A stretch of DNA of 64,000 nt from Agriotes lineatus (taxonomy: Eukaryota > Arthropoda > Insecta > Coleoptera > Elateridae). Both the position numbers and the translations under genes were made by a program. The stretch covers positions 20,501,090 to 20,565,089 of the forward strand of contig OW679200.1 in NCBI GenBank assembly GCA_940337035.1, read 5' to 3'. Below are positions 11,940 through 24,351 of this stretch, piece after piece (position 1 is the first letter of the stretch; each line of letters starts with the position of its first letter). Under the pieces are notes generated by a model, which was not told where the DNA came from, did no database searches, and saw nothing but the letters and a program-made list of their open reading frames with translations.

Positions 11940-13640
11940 CGTTATTTAGTTAGTACTGTAAAAAAATGTTTGCGGTGATAATAACAGAAAAAGTTTTTTT
12001 TAAATGTTACTGTGGTTTACAGAATCCAAGAAGTCACACTTGCCAAGTCCAAGACGTTTACAACTAGATGCACAAACCATTTTAAAATATGGTTAAGAAT
12101 AGTTTATTTGACGCTTTTCAAAGTTACAAAGCAATATCTTAGGCTATTTTAAAAATGTGGAAGGCTGAATAGACTTCTACGTGACCATATTAAGATCAAT
12201 AATATGAAAAAAATCAAGATCTATCATGCCATGCTTGGTGGATATCTCAAAGTTTAAGAAAATACATACTTCAACTTACAAACTATAGTACAGTACGATA
12301 ATTGTCACTTTTTGTATGTCTTGTAAGTGAGAAGTAAAATATTTAATATTTTACTATATAAATATTGAAAAATAAAATGGTTCCCTAAAGCATGTTTTCC
12401 AGATAAAATAAGTTGAAATAGGCGTTATCCGAGGCACTAATTGTTGAATACACATTTTGTAGGTCAGTTAAATGACTTAACGATATATTTTTTTCAATTT
12501 AAAACATAATTACATATTCTAACAATAATAATAATAAGAGTGTGCTCTAACATAATTTCCTCAAAGTAGCACTTGTATGTAAGTTACTGTAAATGATAAC
12601 GCCAAAATCCTAGCGAATTAAACTTAGCTCAACTTGCTTAATTGTAAATTCGCACTTTCGAAATGTTGTGGGAAAGCTTTACTTCCAGTTTTGTATTATC
12701 ATCGTATCCTTCTAAGCTGTTGTCGTCTATTCCATTTTACAAAATAGTTGCTCGTAATGTGTTTGGAAACCGAAAGTAAATAGTTTTCACATCCCGCAAT
12801 TTCTTATGCTCATCAGACGACTTACATTGCTTTTAAGAGTCAATTATGTTTTTTTATGTATTTAAATTTGGAACAAGTAAAATAAGATGTTGTAAATACT
12901 TTAAAGTTAAGTAAATACAGTTGTTAAAACGCCTTCTTCTGATGACTATTTGACATTTTAAATCCATATTTAATTGCAATAAAGCGAAAACTTGCGAAAT
13001 AAAATAGTATGTCCAAAATTCAAACCTTAAATACTTCAACAACCAATTTTCTTTAACTGTAGAAGCATTTCAAAAGGCCAGGAAATACAAACTTTAAGCT
13101 CTTCTGTCTTCACCTTTCCCCAGCTGACTTATTAAGTTGCTCGTTGACGTTTACATTCGTACAAAAACAATGAAAACTTTTTGCAGAATAAAACATCAAG
13201 ACCGTTGATCTCATAAGTCAATATTTATCGAAAACTTCACCGGCTAGAAACACAACCGTGAACAAAGCAACTTAAGAGTGAAAAGTCGATCCTCGGGTGC
13301 CGTTAAAGCTAAAAAGGGCGAGCACGTTTGCAAGCATGGATGGCTGATGGCTGTTTTGAAACATTCAGTGGGAGATTACGAGGAGTGGAGCCCCATGACA
13401 TGTGGCTATGACAACATAAAAAACAGTTTAGATGCCTCTGAGATGCCATCTGCACATAACATAAATATAAGAAGTTTCGGGGAGGAATAGGGCCACTTTC
13501 ATAATTTGGAAGAGTGGAAAAACTTGTAAAAGTATCTTCCTTGTTATCTTTTATTCCATATCTTGTCATAAGACAGTTTAGAAAGATGCGTCCTGATTAG
13601 CATAGAATCTTAGAGCGTATAATAGATTTAGTAGAGCGTT
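11940..13640. other. AT-rich stretch, no gene recognised
   Basis: The only frames of note are overlapping opposite frames at 13278-13490 (plus) and 13309-13569 (minus). Neither resembles a known family. No repeat structure is evident. Confidence 0.4.
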
Positions 13641-13649
13641 ATGATAGTT

Positions 13650-14260
13650 TCTGGAAATATAGAAATTTAATCACCGGGTAGTCATTAAATTCCTGACTAG
13701 GGAGGGTGTGCTTTATACTGAAATGTTAAAATGTAGGTACACTGTTTACGAGGACGCTTCCTAATCAGAATCGACTGTCCGTCGATGGCCAAATGAGTTT
13801 AAACGCGGCAGAGAATGACTGACGATGCAAGAAGTGGACGACCTACAAATGAAATTGGGGCCAAAGTGAAGAAGTTAGTGATGGAAAGTAGGCGAATTAC
13901 TATTAAAACGATAGCCAAAACAGTAAAGATTAGCGACTTTCTTAATAATGGACATACTGTCAACGGTGCCTATTACTGCTACCTTTTGACCAACAGGAAT
14001 CAAATCAAGATTAAATGCTGTGGACGACTGCGAAAGGCAGTGCTCCTACAGTACGATATAGATTCGTTGCGGTAACATAAAATCGGATAAACTGTTTAAA
14101 ATTTTTCACATCCAACCCATTCTTCGGATCTCGCATTCGTTGGATTTCTTTTTGTTCGAGAAATTGAGAACTGACCTTGCTAGAACGCATTTCAAGGACG
14201 ATGGCAGCCACCTCAGCCGTGGCCTTTGGACTTCTGTTGTCAGATCTGGCTTTGCGTATA
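13650..14260 (+). pseudogene. Internally deleted mariner transposase (irritans-like)
   Basis: With frameshifts, the plus strand gives FNHRVVIKFL.REG (about 13660-13700), STVRRWPNEFKRGRE (about 13765-13812) and DDARSGRPTNEIGAKVKKLV with RRITIKTIAKTVKIS (13818-13935). This is the paired helix-turn-helix region and linker of mariner transposases. It then jumps straight to DFLNNGHTVNGAYYCYLL and KAVLLQYDI (about 13936-14060), which in intact proteins lies shortly before the second catalytic motif (normally HDNAPAH-like, spoiled here). The tail HPTHSSDLAFVGFLFVREIE at about 14100-14165 matches the third catalytic motif block. The first catalytic region is deleted. About 610 bp remain of roughly 1.05 kb. 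Confidence 0.7.
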
Positions 14261-14266
14261 CATTCT

Positions 14267-14375
14267 GATTAAATTATCATGTAACAACTTGTAGGCTAGC
14301 CATTACGCAGAAGCATTCATAATGCATGGATCTGCATAATGGGTTGCCTGCAAGTTGTTACATGATAATTTAATC
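14267..14375. mobile_element. Palindromic MITE, 45-bp arms
   Basis: The left arm (14267-14311, starting GATTAAATTATCATGTAAC) and right arm (14331-14375) are near-perfect inverted copies around a 19-bp spacer that itself contains ATGCATGG. It starts a few bases beyond the decayed end of the mariner relic, and may have inserted into it. No coding capacity. Confidence 0.8.
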
Positions 14376-14379
14376 ACTC

Positions 14380-16095
14380 TGTATATTATATACGTTTTTA
14401 TAAAAAACGAAATCGTTTGCTGAGTTCTCAAATTACATGGTAAACATAGATCACAACCATACAATTAAAAGAGAAACCAGCACACGTTTTGTTTTTTATA
14501 TAAAATCATGTTTGCTTAAGTAAATAAAAAGTTGGCAAGTCACATGTTTGAGGAAATTTGTATCTGTTCACCTATCCAACTTATTTTATTTTTCAGATAC
14601 CATGTAATTTTTAAATTTAAATTTTTTTGAAAAACGTCAAAAAATGTTAACAACTTAAAACAATTTTAATTATTATAATAAAATTGGCTGCGACTTTCTC
14701 ACTGGAAAAAAACAGTGCTTTTTTTCAAACAAATAATGATTTTTGCGTTGCACAAACACGATTCATGGGGAAATATACCTAAAATACAAGGCCCTAGCTC
14801 TGTTACGATGGCAGTAACAAGAAGGTTTGATCCGGTTAAAACTGCCGTGGAGATGGGCAGGTTCTTTACGACCTTCGAGAGAGAGCTGTACTCCGGTACG
14901 AAAGGTAAAGGATGGTAAATAATTGTAAGCGCCACCACATTTGGTCTGGATCGGGAAACCAACATCAACAACAAAGGCGAAAGCACTACGAATGTGGAAG
15001 TAAATGATTCACCTTGCTACTTCTAACTTGGCAGAGTTTGGTCGACGATCCACGTACAACACTGACTTACCTTACTAAAATAACTCATTGATGCAGCTGC
15101 TAAACTCCTTTTACAACTGAAAAGTACACACATAACGCATGCAAATATCACAAACCACAGATGAAAAGCATAAATACGAGTACTTAACAACAAAATATGC
15201 ATGACAATGAACATGAAATATTTGCTAGTTACCTTTAAAAAGAATCAAGAAAAGAGATTAGTTAGGTTAAATTGCGTAACATATTAACTTAGTTAAAAAC
15301 AGCAAACTTGACTAAAAATGCATAATGTGGCTGAAAAACGAAACTGCCACAACGTTACTTTAAACAGCAATTAACATGGTTCTAAGAATAAATGCAATAT
15401 TACGCCAGATTGTTCACCACTTTTAACGAAATGTTCCGTTCACTGTACGCTGTACACAATAAAACTACAGTACATAAACAGGTTACCTGAAGGATATGAG
15501 CTGACTGTTTTTGACGTGCGGCATTGTGGGTGGCCGCTTCTCCTAAACAAACTTCTCAAGATGCCTGAAGAAAAGAAAGACTGGCAGACCACAGGTGTTA
15601 GCAGGTTGAGGGAACAAGGCCTCGGTGATAATGGCCACAGCCGGGGTTGGCAAGATGAATTATAATCCCCCAAGGCTAAAAAGATGTCGCAACGACACTT
15701 TCAGTAAGGAATAACGAAGCTTGCGAAATACAACATGACGTCGTACTACGATCGAGTTGGCTTGTTTAAGAATAGGGTAAATAAATCCGCTAATGCAAAA
15801 ATTAATGTCTCGCAACCTTCCGGTAAAGGATCCTTTGATTACAACGACCTTACTTGCGTTACTTGCACCCCCAACAGCTAATGTTCACAACACAACGAAC
15901 ACTAAGGGTTGCCACAAAAACGTAACAGTTCTATTCCTTCAGAAGGCACTCCGGTAAGTTCAACAGTTCTTTAGAAGGCACCAAAAATTAACGAAAGCAC
16001 ACAACTAATTCGGAAAACGGAAGCCGTATAAAGCGAGACCGCGCGGAGCGCGAACTTGACATAGGTGCTTTTTAACTCAGAGACGAGCGGTGATT
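14380..16095. other. Sequence of unknown nature, less AT-rich in parts
   Basis: From about 14715 to 16080 base composition is more even than in the flanks. Opposite 67- and 95-codon frames lie at 14715-14918 and 14699-14986, and a 77-codon minus frame at 15440-15673. None matches a family I know. At 16025-16032 GTATAAAG is TATA-like, and CG-rich sequence follows (GCGCGGAGCGCG), as in a promoter or an LTR. I found no partner repeat to prove an LTR. Confidence 0.3.
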
Positions 16096-16106
16096 AGTGG
16101 CTTAAG

Positions 16107-16775
16107 CAGTGTTGCCAACTCTTCGCAAGTTGTATTCGCTAAATTGGTACTAAAAGTCTCCATTGTCAGATCAAAAGTTGCCAACTACGAAATACACACA
16201 TTAGAAAATAATGCATTTATTTTTTTCCACAGAATAAAGAAATACGTAAACTACTTATGAATATAAAAATAGAAACTTATTTATTTAAGGAAAAAACAAT
16301 TTAACGTTTTAATTCTTCGTACCAAGTGATTACAATTGACAATGACAAAATGTGCAATGTGCAAACGTTGCAAAGAGTAAAGATAAAGCTCCTTCAGTTT
16401 TTAATTTCAAATCTCCGACGTCATGAGCGCAAATATGACCGTCTGGTCACGTACGAAATACAAATACATGTCAGGTAAACATAATATTATAATGTCAGGC
16501 GTTAATCATATCAGTATAACAAATTTGCAAATAATATTTTGAAATTCTTTCGTATATGAAAATTGTTGAGGATAAATGTATGTGTAGCTTTAGAAATATT
16601 GAAATTAATAAATTTTTACATATTTTTTAAATTGCGAATAATACCCTAGAATTTCAAACTAAAATATATCAAAAACGCTAGAAAAGTCGCTAATCGCAAA
16701 TTCCTATTTATTTTAGCTAAACCACTTGTTAAATACCCTAGATTTAGCGACTTTTCGCCTTTGTTGGCAACACTG
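16107..16775. mobile_element. Non-autonomous hAT element (MITE), 669 bp
   Basis: The ends are perfect 13-bp inverted repeats, CAGTGTTGCCAAC at 16107 and its complement ending at 16775. Looser inverted similarity (GCGAA, GTCGCTAAAT) lies further in. Identical 8-bp direct repeats GGCTTAAG flank it (16099-16106 and 16776-16783). CAGTG-type ends with an 8-bp duplication define the hAT superfamily. The interior is AT-rich and has no transposase. The intact duplication suggests fairly recent insertion or preservation without rearrangement. Confidence 0.9.
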
Positions 16776-16789
16776 GGCTTAAGCCGCGA

Positions 16790-19700
16790 TCTCAGAATTT
16801 AACTTCACTCCTTCCTTGTCTAATTTAAGCGAAGAACCAGAAGCTGTGAGGAAAATTCCAACAGGCTGACGTCATTTCTGACCAAGCAATATGCACGAGC
16901 TCGGGGAAGCACCGAGCCTTTCTGAACAACAAGAAATTCTGAGAAGGCGACAATACAATTGCGTCACCTCAAACGCTCAAGAAAATTCTAAAATGACCAA
17001 AAGCTAATTAAGCGATTCACAGAAGACTCGCGGGGAAGTTTTAAGTGTGTCAGAACTAGAAATTCTGATAATCCAATAAGCTAAATTGCGACCCCTTGCA
17101 CATGATAACAGAGCGTGAATTTATAAAACCAGCGTACGAAGAATTGTGTTTCGATGAATATATAAGAACGGCAATGTGTTAAGATACGAGCTGGGCGGAA
17201 ATAGGATTCATGCGGAATCAAAGTTTGATAACATTAATACATTACGAATTTAGCTTACGTGAATCGGGAACTTGGGTTCAAAATGCGGGCAATATTAGAT
17301 TCGGAAAATTGTTCTAACATGCTCTGTAGCTATATCATATTACACAAAAAATAAAGTACTTGTCCTTCCTTATTTTTTTCTATACCTACGGTAAGAGGGA
17401 TCGCTGGTATGAAATTCGAACTCGCTGGTAAGAAGTTTCAATTTGAAAGGGATGGCAACGCTGCTTCCACTTGGTAACTTGTCGGTATCTGATTTGTTAG
17501 CATTATTAGTTTCTATTATTCCTCTCTTTATACTGAGTATACAAAACATTTTTCGTTCATTCAACGGAAGAAGATAATCTAACTTCCTCTCCATCATCTA
17601 GAGAGTTTACTAATTAGCATTCTCTTCTTCTTCTATAAATCAACAATAGTCACGGGTGATTTGGTGAAGAGCGTATCTTGGGCCAACTTTCTGGTGTTTT
17701 GTTTCTCTCCAAAGCTATTGGAAATGACAGCTTAGTTGTCGAAATACGTATTCAGCGATTGTTAAATATTTGTGTGATTGGGGTTTTTTAACGCGTTGTG
17801 ATCAACAATATTTAATAAAAGATATTGTAACTTTTTCGGGAAAATTTCAATTAAATCATATTTTAATTTTAGGTCTAACAATACTTTAAATACCGGTTTG
17901 GTCATTGCCGCACTTAAATGAGTTTAATGTTACCGAATCCCGAAAAGAAGTTACCAATTCGTGCTTAAAACTCTGAATTTGACATCTGCAATTTTAATTT
18001 ACTTAGCAGTCACGCCGGCGTAGCACCGTGACAACGTACCATGGCCACATATTTCGAAACTGATTGAAAATTTCGCATTCGGCATTTTATTTATATTTTG
18101 TATTCTCCTCACTTCCATCTTTCCGAACGCAGCAGTGGGATTACCGAAAATAAATCCGCTTTCATGTTTGCGAATAAATCGCCTAATCGGAGAATGCCAA
18201 ATGACGTAGCTTTGTGATCAAACGGAGGTATTACTTATGTATAATTCTAAGCCGGATTCGATGTCCAAAATTAGATTTATATTTGCATGCTCGGCTTCTC
18301 TCAGCGATGTTGCACGGAAGAAAAAGTTAGGGTTGTGCAATGCAATACATTCTGAGATGCGTAGCGAATAAACCACGTACTTGGGGATATAAATTGTCAG
18401 GGTTATGGTTTCATTGCTTCACTTGGACGGCGCATCAGAATAAAACTGGGTGTAATGTAAATTTACTGCTGCATTTGCATATACACTGAAATGAAGCGAA
18501 AAAACATAAATAAACGCGAAGACTGATTAATATCTAATCAACTTTAATTGTGTCTGGCAAAAAGTAGTAGCGTAATATTTGAGCCAATTGTTATTACAGA
18601 TATTTTCTTAATAATTATTGTTAGTTGTTACGAAAAAACAAGGATCACTGGGTCCTGCGAAGAAAGAACCGTAAGAGTAAGTAATATTGTAATAATAAAA
18701 TCATGTCGTTTTCCAATAGATCACCAGCAAATCGCTAAATCTCTTCTAAGATTTAGAAAAAGGTCCAGATAACGTATATAGCACATATTAAACAGCATAA
18801 TAATTATAAAATCACAAAAAAATATTCCCAACAAATAATATGAATACCCATTACTCCAACGGAGTATTTGTTGGAGTGCCTATACTAAATGTTGACAAAT
18901 ATTTCATTCATTATATTGGACTTTTCTCCATTTGCTATTGCAATTCGTAAATAAGGTTGATCTTAATTTTTAAGGCTTTCCCCAGTATGAATCCTAGAGT
19001 TTAAACTTTGCTTAAAACATAAATATCTTTTAAATTTAGGGAATGCAGTATGTACCGGTAGTAGCTACGTTTTGTTTTTATAGTATCGTTTATTGTCGCA
19101 CAAAAGATCGAGTTTTAACAGTGTAAGTTATGATACAGCACTTTAAATATAACTGGGTCGTGCTGAATTTCACAACCGTACACCCAGTTTATTTTTGAAT
19201 AAATCAATATAGTTTAACCAAAGCTGTACTCACTTCTTTGTGAGTTGACGTAGGCTACAAATGCTTAAAGAGGAAAGCTTGGCCTGGCTTTCTTGCTCAC
19301 AAAAATCATTCTACCCCAATTCATCAACAAGGGCCTAATTACCAAATTTTCATTGCTTTAGTATATACTAAACTACTAATCTAGTTCTCCCAGTTATCAC
19401 AACCTATCTATCTCTAGGCCATAGACTAAAGTGATTTCAGAGAACCTCAATTTTTAAAGTTTTTTAAATTTAAGGTTGAAAAAAGTGATTGTTATTGTTA
19501 TATTTGCTTAGATAATGTAGTGAGTGAATCAATCTACACGTTAATTACCTATTGGTTACGAAATTCCAATGTTAATTTATTTTACATGTATTTTCTGCAA
19601 ATAATAGTATCATTGATCTCCACCACACGAAGCATATACTTGATTTCAACTAATTCTCGTACTTTATTGTAGATTAGGGGCTCTAAGAATCATGTAGGCT

Positions 19701-20845
19701 CGTAATAATCCTTTTTGGGCATATAATCGGCAGAGTCTGAGGATAATCAGAAGCTGCGACAGTTATGGAGAGTTATCTTTAGGCACATATTCCATGAATT
19801 TATCATTCAGCAAGCTATGTCAATAATTAGCTGCAGCAGGCGAGCTCTGCTACCTCATTGTTGGTTGCAACGTGCGAGCACTACTATAATGGGGTAGAAG
19901 GTATGTACTATTCTAGGAATTTACTGTCACATGTAGGTTCTGGACAACTATTGCTATTTTGACTCATATTGCTGGTTAATTTAATTATTTTCTTCAATGT
20001 TGACGTAAACGTTTTCTATATCATTTAGCTGACAGGTTCTAGGTAACGTTTTATTTGTACTTATATTGTATCATGTCCGCTACGATAAGTTTGTAACCTA
20101 CAAACAATAAATTACTTCATTCAATTTGTTTCAAACTGATTATTATTCTGCTCCAATCGAGTTGCTTGGTCCTCGGTATTTTTGCTAGTGGAAATTTGAT
20201 ACATCTAATTGCACACATAAGCATCAGCTTCTCTGTTAATTATTGCCTCAGCCTATTGAGGGTAGAACTCATTTAGCCGAGCTGTTATGTTATTTTCTCT
20301 CAAGAGCACGTCAATGATCTCGCCCAGTGGGAAATGATGATATCGCGCCGAGCAGGGACTAACAAGAAAAGCGCACGTGCGTTTTGTGCCCAGCCCAAAT
20401 TAAATGTTTAGTTTGCGTGATGCTTTAGCTTCAGAAATAATATTCATTTTCCGTGAAAACGTATCACTATATTATTGTGCAACTACGACTTTTATAGTGC
20501 TTAAGCTATTGGATTTAAGTTTGTTATCAATTTTGGTTCAGTCGGACTCAATGTTGATGGGACCTGATTCTCTCATCTTCTCAAATTTTCCGTTAGCTTT
20601 GGGTTTCTTCTCGACTTCAGCTGAAGTGCTTTTTTGCGGACCAGCTTTTCTATCATCGAGGGTGCACTATTCATTAGCCCAGGTGGGTCAGTATTTCATC
20701 AACCCCTTGAACCACTATTGGGCAAGGTTATATCTTTTCATCGGCACTGGTTACTTCAAGTGAAATAAGACAAGGGGGTTGTTTGCGCATGCATAGACCG
20801 TCGTGCAGTACTCAAGCCATATCAATAAAGCGGCATCCATTTCCA
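16790..20845. other. Mostly unique DNA, no gene identified
   Basis: Several modest frames (17370-17597 minus, 18548-18772 plus, 20404-20763 plus) have no recognisable family. The 119-codon plus frame at 20404 is the longest and has a mixed hydrophobic composition, but I see no splice, domain or conservation clue. A small imperfect hairpin (AACTGGGT...ACCCAGTT) is at 19151-19189. Confidence 0.35.
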
Positions 20846-20849
20846 GAAG

Positions 20850-21160
20850 TTGAAGGAACATAAAATAAAAAAACAAGAACGTGCGTCAAAAGCACAGAAA
20901 TAGAGAAAATATGTGAAACCGAATACGTAGTCAGATAGGTTAGAAAAAGACAAAGAGTTTGGAATAACTTGTAACGAGAATGGAGAACAATGGGTTGGTG
21001 AAAGCAGCAAAAAACGGAAGATCAAATAGACAAATCCTTTGGGTAGGCTTTTAAAACGATGGCATGACAGTTGACAATAAACGTAGCAAGTAAACAAACT
21101 TATATCATACCGAAAATACAGTCCGCAGAACTAAAGTAATGGAAAGAAGAAGAAAAAAGG
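20850..21160 (+). pseudogene. Non-LTR retrotransposon 3' end with (AAG)n-like tail
   Basis: The plus strand reads RKRQRVWNN, then TRMENNGLVKAAKNGRSNRQ (about 20950-21025) and, after a frame change, AFKTMA/FKRWHD-like residues. It is followed by an AGAAGAAGAAAAAA tail at about 21145. The block order (W-N-N...R-M...LVK.A..GR...RP.KRW) is that of the element ends at 9551-9790 and 40420-40610, so these are three 5'-truncated copies of one 3' family in different orientations. Confidence 0.5.
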
Positions 21161-21169
21161 TACCGCATA

Positions 21170-23430
21170 TCCACAGCCCCTGGTTATCTTGGAGCTGGAG
21201 CTTGAAGCCTCACCGATTCGAGCTGGAAATCAATTCTGTCTTCATGCAAGTATTTTACCACTACATTACGTTAAAAAATACCTGTTCAGTATATGTAGTT
21301 TGTGCATGTTTATAACATCTCCTCATAGATACAATGTTTATTCCTGTTTGAATTGATATTTATACTATTTTGTCTGTTCTCGGAAGTGTTTGCCTAACGG
21401 CTATATGTTTTGAGCGTTTCCCCTTATGGGAAGGCTGAACTAATTATTTATGTCTGTTCTTTAAAAATCAGCTACATTTGAATTCCTTGGAGTTGGGTGT
21501 AAAATACAAGTATAACTACTTACATTATTATTAGAGGTCATCCAGCTGTTTCACCAAAATTACCTATACATTTAACAATAGGATGCTTCGGTGAGCAGGA
21601 AATAAGTGTATATATTTAGAATATCATTGCGTTTACTATTACAACATAACTTACTATCAATGCTCTGATTTGCATTTCATACTTACTTAGTCTGAAAGAC
21701 GCTCGTAATTGTGTAAGCTTTGAGTAGGCTTTGTGAACTACTATTTAGATGAGATCGTGAGAATAAAGTAAACGTAAACATTGCGACATGCCTAACTTAT
21801 TTTTAAGTTCGTACAAATAAGAAAGCAATCCGCAGTCTCCGTAACGATCCTTATTTAAATTTAGCGAAACAAACCACGTTATTGCCAGGCCGATGCTATC
21901 CTTCATTCGCACGTTCCTGTTACGGTTTCGCCTCCAAGAAATATCCGAGATATCTTGATCTTGACATTAATAATTTCTCCAAAGCTTTCAGACTTTATAA
22001 CGCTGACTAATGTACGTCCGATAAAAGTGAAATAATTATTTAGCTACACGTAAGATGCAAATTTAAGGATTGCCAACGATGACCTTTGTAATGCCGATTA
22101 TTTATTAACTCAACGACATGACGAGCGACCATGCGAGGAAAATTGAAAATTTGGCATGAAATCTGAATTAGCGGAAAGGCGATCGAACGGAGACAATACG
22201 AGGGAAATTAAAAGTGACAGAATGGAAAGATAGTTTGCGCTCAATTGGAGCGAAATCTAAATAGCGTTTCCGGCTATTATTTTGAAGTGCTACATTCTAT
22301 GCTTCATAATATAAGAGGAAACTCGTTAATTATTGCAACATTTTGAGCCAATTTATTTCGACTAACGTGAAGTGGCTGTAATTGACAGACGGTTAATTTA
22401 AACCTTCCTAGGTTTTCAAGATTTCTTCTATTTAAATTTTAAAGACCAGGATTAAATATTTTGAAACAGGATGAAATTTCAATCGCAAATTGATCGTTTG
22501 GAATAAGCTCATTGCCCCTATTTTGTTCTGCTTTAAACGAAACTTAAGCGAAATTTATATTACTATAAGTCTAAATTAAAGTACAAAGAACAATTTGTTG
22601 CGTATTTCCACCGCTCGCCCTTCAGTGTTATTAGCGTGCTCTACAGGAAAGCGGTTTGTGCACCCATTATTGTACAGACAAGTGTGTTTGAGTTCGACAT
22701 TGGTTTGTGTATTCCTGACCTATGATATTTGATTACTGCGGTGATGTGATGTAATTTAGGTTGTTTATTATTGACTCTGGTTTTATATAGATCCTACATG
22801 CAAACTATGAAGACCCATTATTAAATTACAAATGCAGATTTATTATGGCTACAATACATAACTTTACATGTCAGACGTAATTTTGTAGAGTAGCAGAAAC
22901 GCTACGTTTTACACTGCATGTTTGGCGATGTTTCAACATTCTAATTGAATAAAATAATGTTATTTGGGTCAGTAAGGGCACATCACATATTGTGAGGCTA
23001 ATATTCACAAATAATTATTATTTACCTAGTAGAAAAGTACTACTAATACATTACTAATGCATGCACATAAATATTCAAATCGAAGGAATAATGCACATTT
23101 TCAATTGGTCAAGTAGTTCTCTTGCTGGGTCTTTTAGTATCTCAGCGGCTGCTCTGAAAGATTGATTTAACAAATCGTTCAAAAATCAGTTGAATGTATT
23201 CATAATTTTCCGTTGAAAACAAATATGTCGGAAAGCAAAGTTAAATTTATTGATTAGTCTAACAAACAAGTTTATAAGAGTTACAAGTTTTGATTGAGAA
23301 AATATTGTCAAATAAAAATTATTTTAAGAAAATAAATGAACGAATCTAAGAAGAAACTAAATATAGAAATATTCGTCGTTAGATAAGTGAAAAAAAAGCA
23401 AATAATTATAAGTGTGCCGTTCTAGTTTCT
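21170..23430. other. AT-rich stretch, no gene seen
   Basis: No frame of more than 60 codons and no inverted or tandem repeat large enough to note was found here. It is probably intergenic or intronic. Confidence 0.5.
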
Positions 23431-23435
23431 TTTTA

Positions 23436-23574
23436 CTTCCCTCGTCTGAAAGACAAAGGAAGTATTGTAATCACGAAAAAATCACCTGCCGAGATTTTTT
23501 CAGATCTTCACGTTTCAAGGTCCCTAGATGACGAAAAAGAGGTTTTCTCAATTCCGTCAGTCTGTCTGTCGGCC

Positions 23575-23607
<33 letters not shown>

Positions 23608-23768
23608 GCCTGTCCGTCTGTCTGTCTGTCTGTCTGTTGGCAGTATAGCTCAAAAACTATTTGTCGGAGGAAGACGATATTTTGTATACATGTTATATAT
23701 CTACCTCGCATGAAACAGGTTAAGTTTCATACAAATATATACAGGGTGGGTACCTTAAAAAAATAAAA
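23436..23768 (+). repeat. Dispersed repeat with internal (TCTG)n microsatellite, copy 1
   Basis: The unit starts with a hairpin (CTTCC..CGTCTGAAAGAC..GGAAG, 23436-23462). It continues through a conserved segment (TTTCAGATCTTCACGTTTCA), the tetranucleotide run at 23557-23637 and a conserved 3' segment (AAAAACTATTTGT, GAAGACGATA, CATGAAACAGG), ending near TATATACAGG. A second copy lies in inverted orientation at about 27729-28020, with the same order and the same microsatellite position. Short frames across the TCTG run are translation artefacts. Confidence 0.8.
23557..23637. repeat. (TCTG)n microsatellite
   Basis: About 18 TCTG units with a few substitutions (GGCC, CCTG, CCGT). It sits at a fixed position inside the dispersed repeat, which indicates that the microsatellite is part of the element. 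Confidence 0.95.
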
Positions 23769-23924
23769 TTTTGTTTATTTTTATGTTAATTTTGAAATAA
23801 AAGAAAGTAATAACTTTCACATAGGTCAGGCTTTACATATGCAGAAAATAAGACTCAACCGATAAAGGATAATGTCACAAAGGAGTAAAAATGTTTCAAC
23901 CATTACACCGTGCTTTTCCTGAAC

Positions 23925-24090
23925 AGACGCGGTAGCGCAGAAGGAATTTCGCTGTACTTATATCCTCTGCGGAGATTTCGTTAGGATCGAGCATTCTGCA
24001 GAGCTGCAGATGTGGCGGGTTCAAACCCCAGCGAGATACATTTTTGCCAGGAACCTTCCTGAAGTCTTGGATCATTTTCATACGATAGGT
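23925..24090 (+). mobile_element. tRNA-like SINE head
   Basis: A box A-like sequence (GCGGTAGCGCAGAAGG, 23929-23944) and a good box B (GGGTTCAAACCCC, about 24017-24029) are present on the plus strand. Their spacing of about 85 bp is wider than in a tRNA, and there are no pairing acceptor ends, so this is not a tRNA gene. A tRNA-derived SINE or a pseudogene of one is the best reading. Confidence 0.45.
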
Positions 24091-24351
24091 CCTCCTTTTT
24101 TTTGATAAATAACTGGTTCATAACATGTCATTGTATTAGCGAAACGGAGTGATGTTGAGTGTCGAAGTATTCTTGGAAAGCACGGAAGGGCGCTTTTCTT
24201 GGGGGGGTACCGTATATTTTAATTTATTAGAAACGTTAAGATATTTGTACTCCTAACTGAATTTGATTTTTAAAATTATTTAGTGTCACAATGTTGATGA
24301 GGGAAGTTCTGGGTAAAGCCTTTTACAGATTTTTTAATATATAGTTTTAAT

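Noticed and set aside
19151..19189. Hairpin AACTGGGT...ACCCAGTT
   Set aside because: Eight base pairs with a long loop is within chance expectation for a 64-kb window.
20404..20763. 119-codon plus-strand frame
   Set aside because: No recognisable domain, no splice context and no repeat relationship; it is kept only as a remark in the surrounding region.
23471..23713. Three open frames on both strands across the TCTG run
   Set aside because: They are translations of a tetranucleotide microsatellite (QTDR or CLSV repeats) and arise in any frame of such a run.
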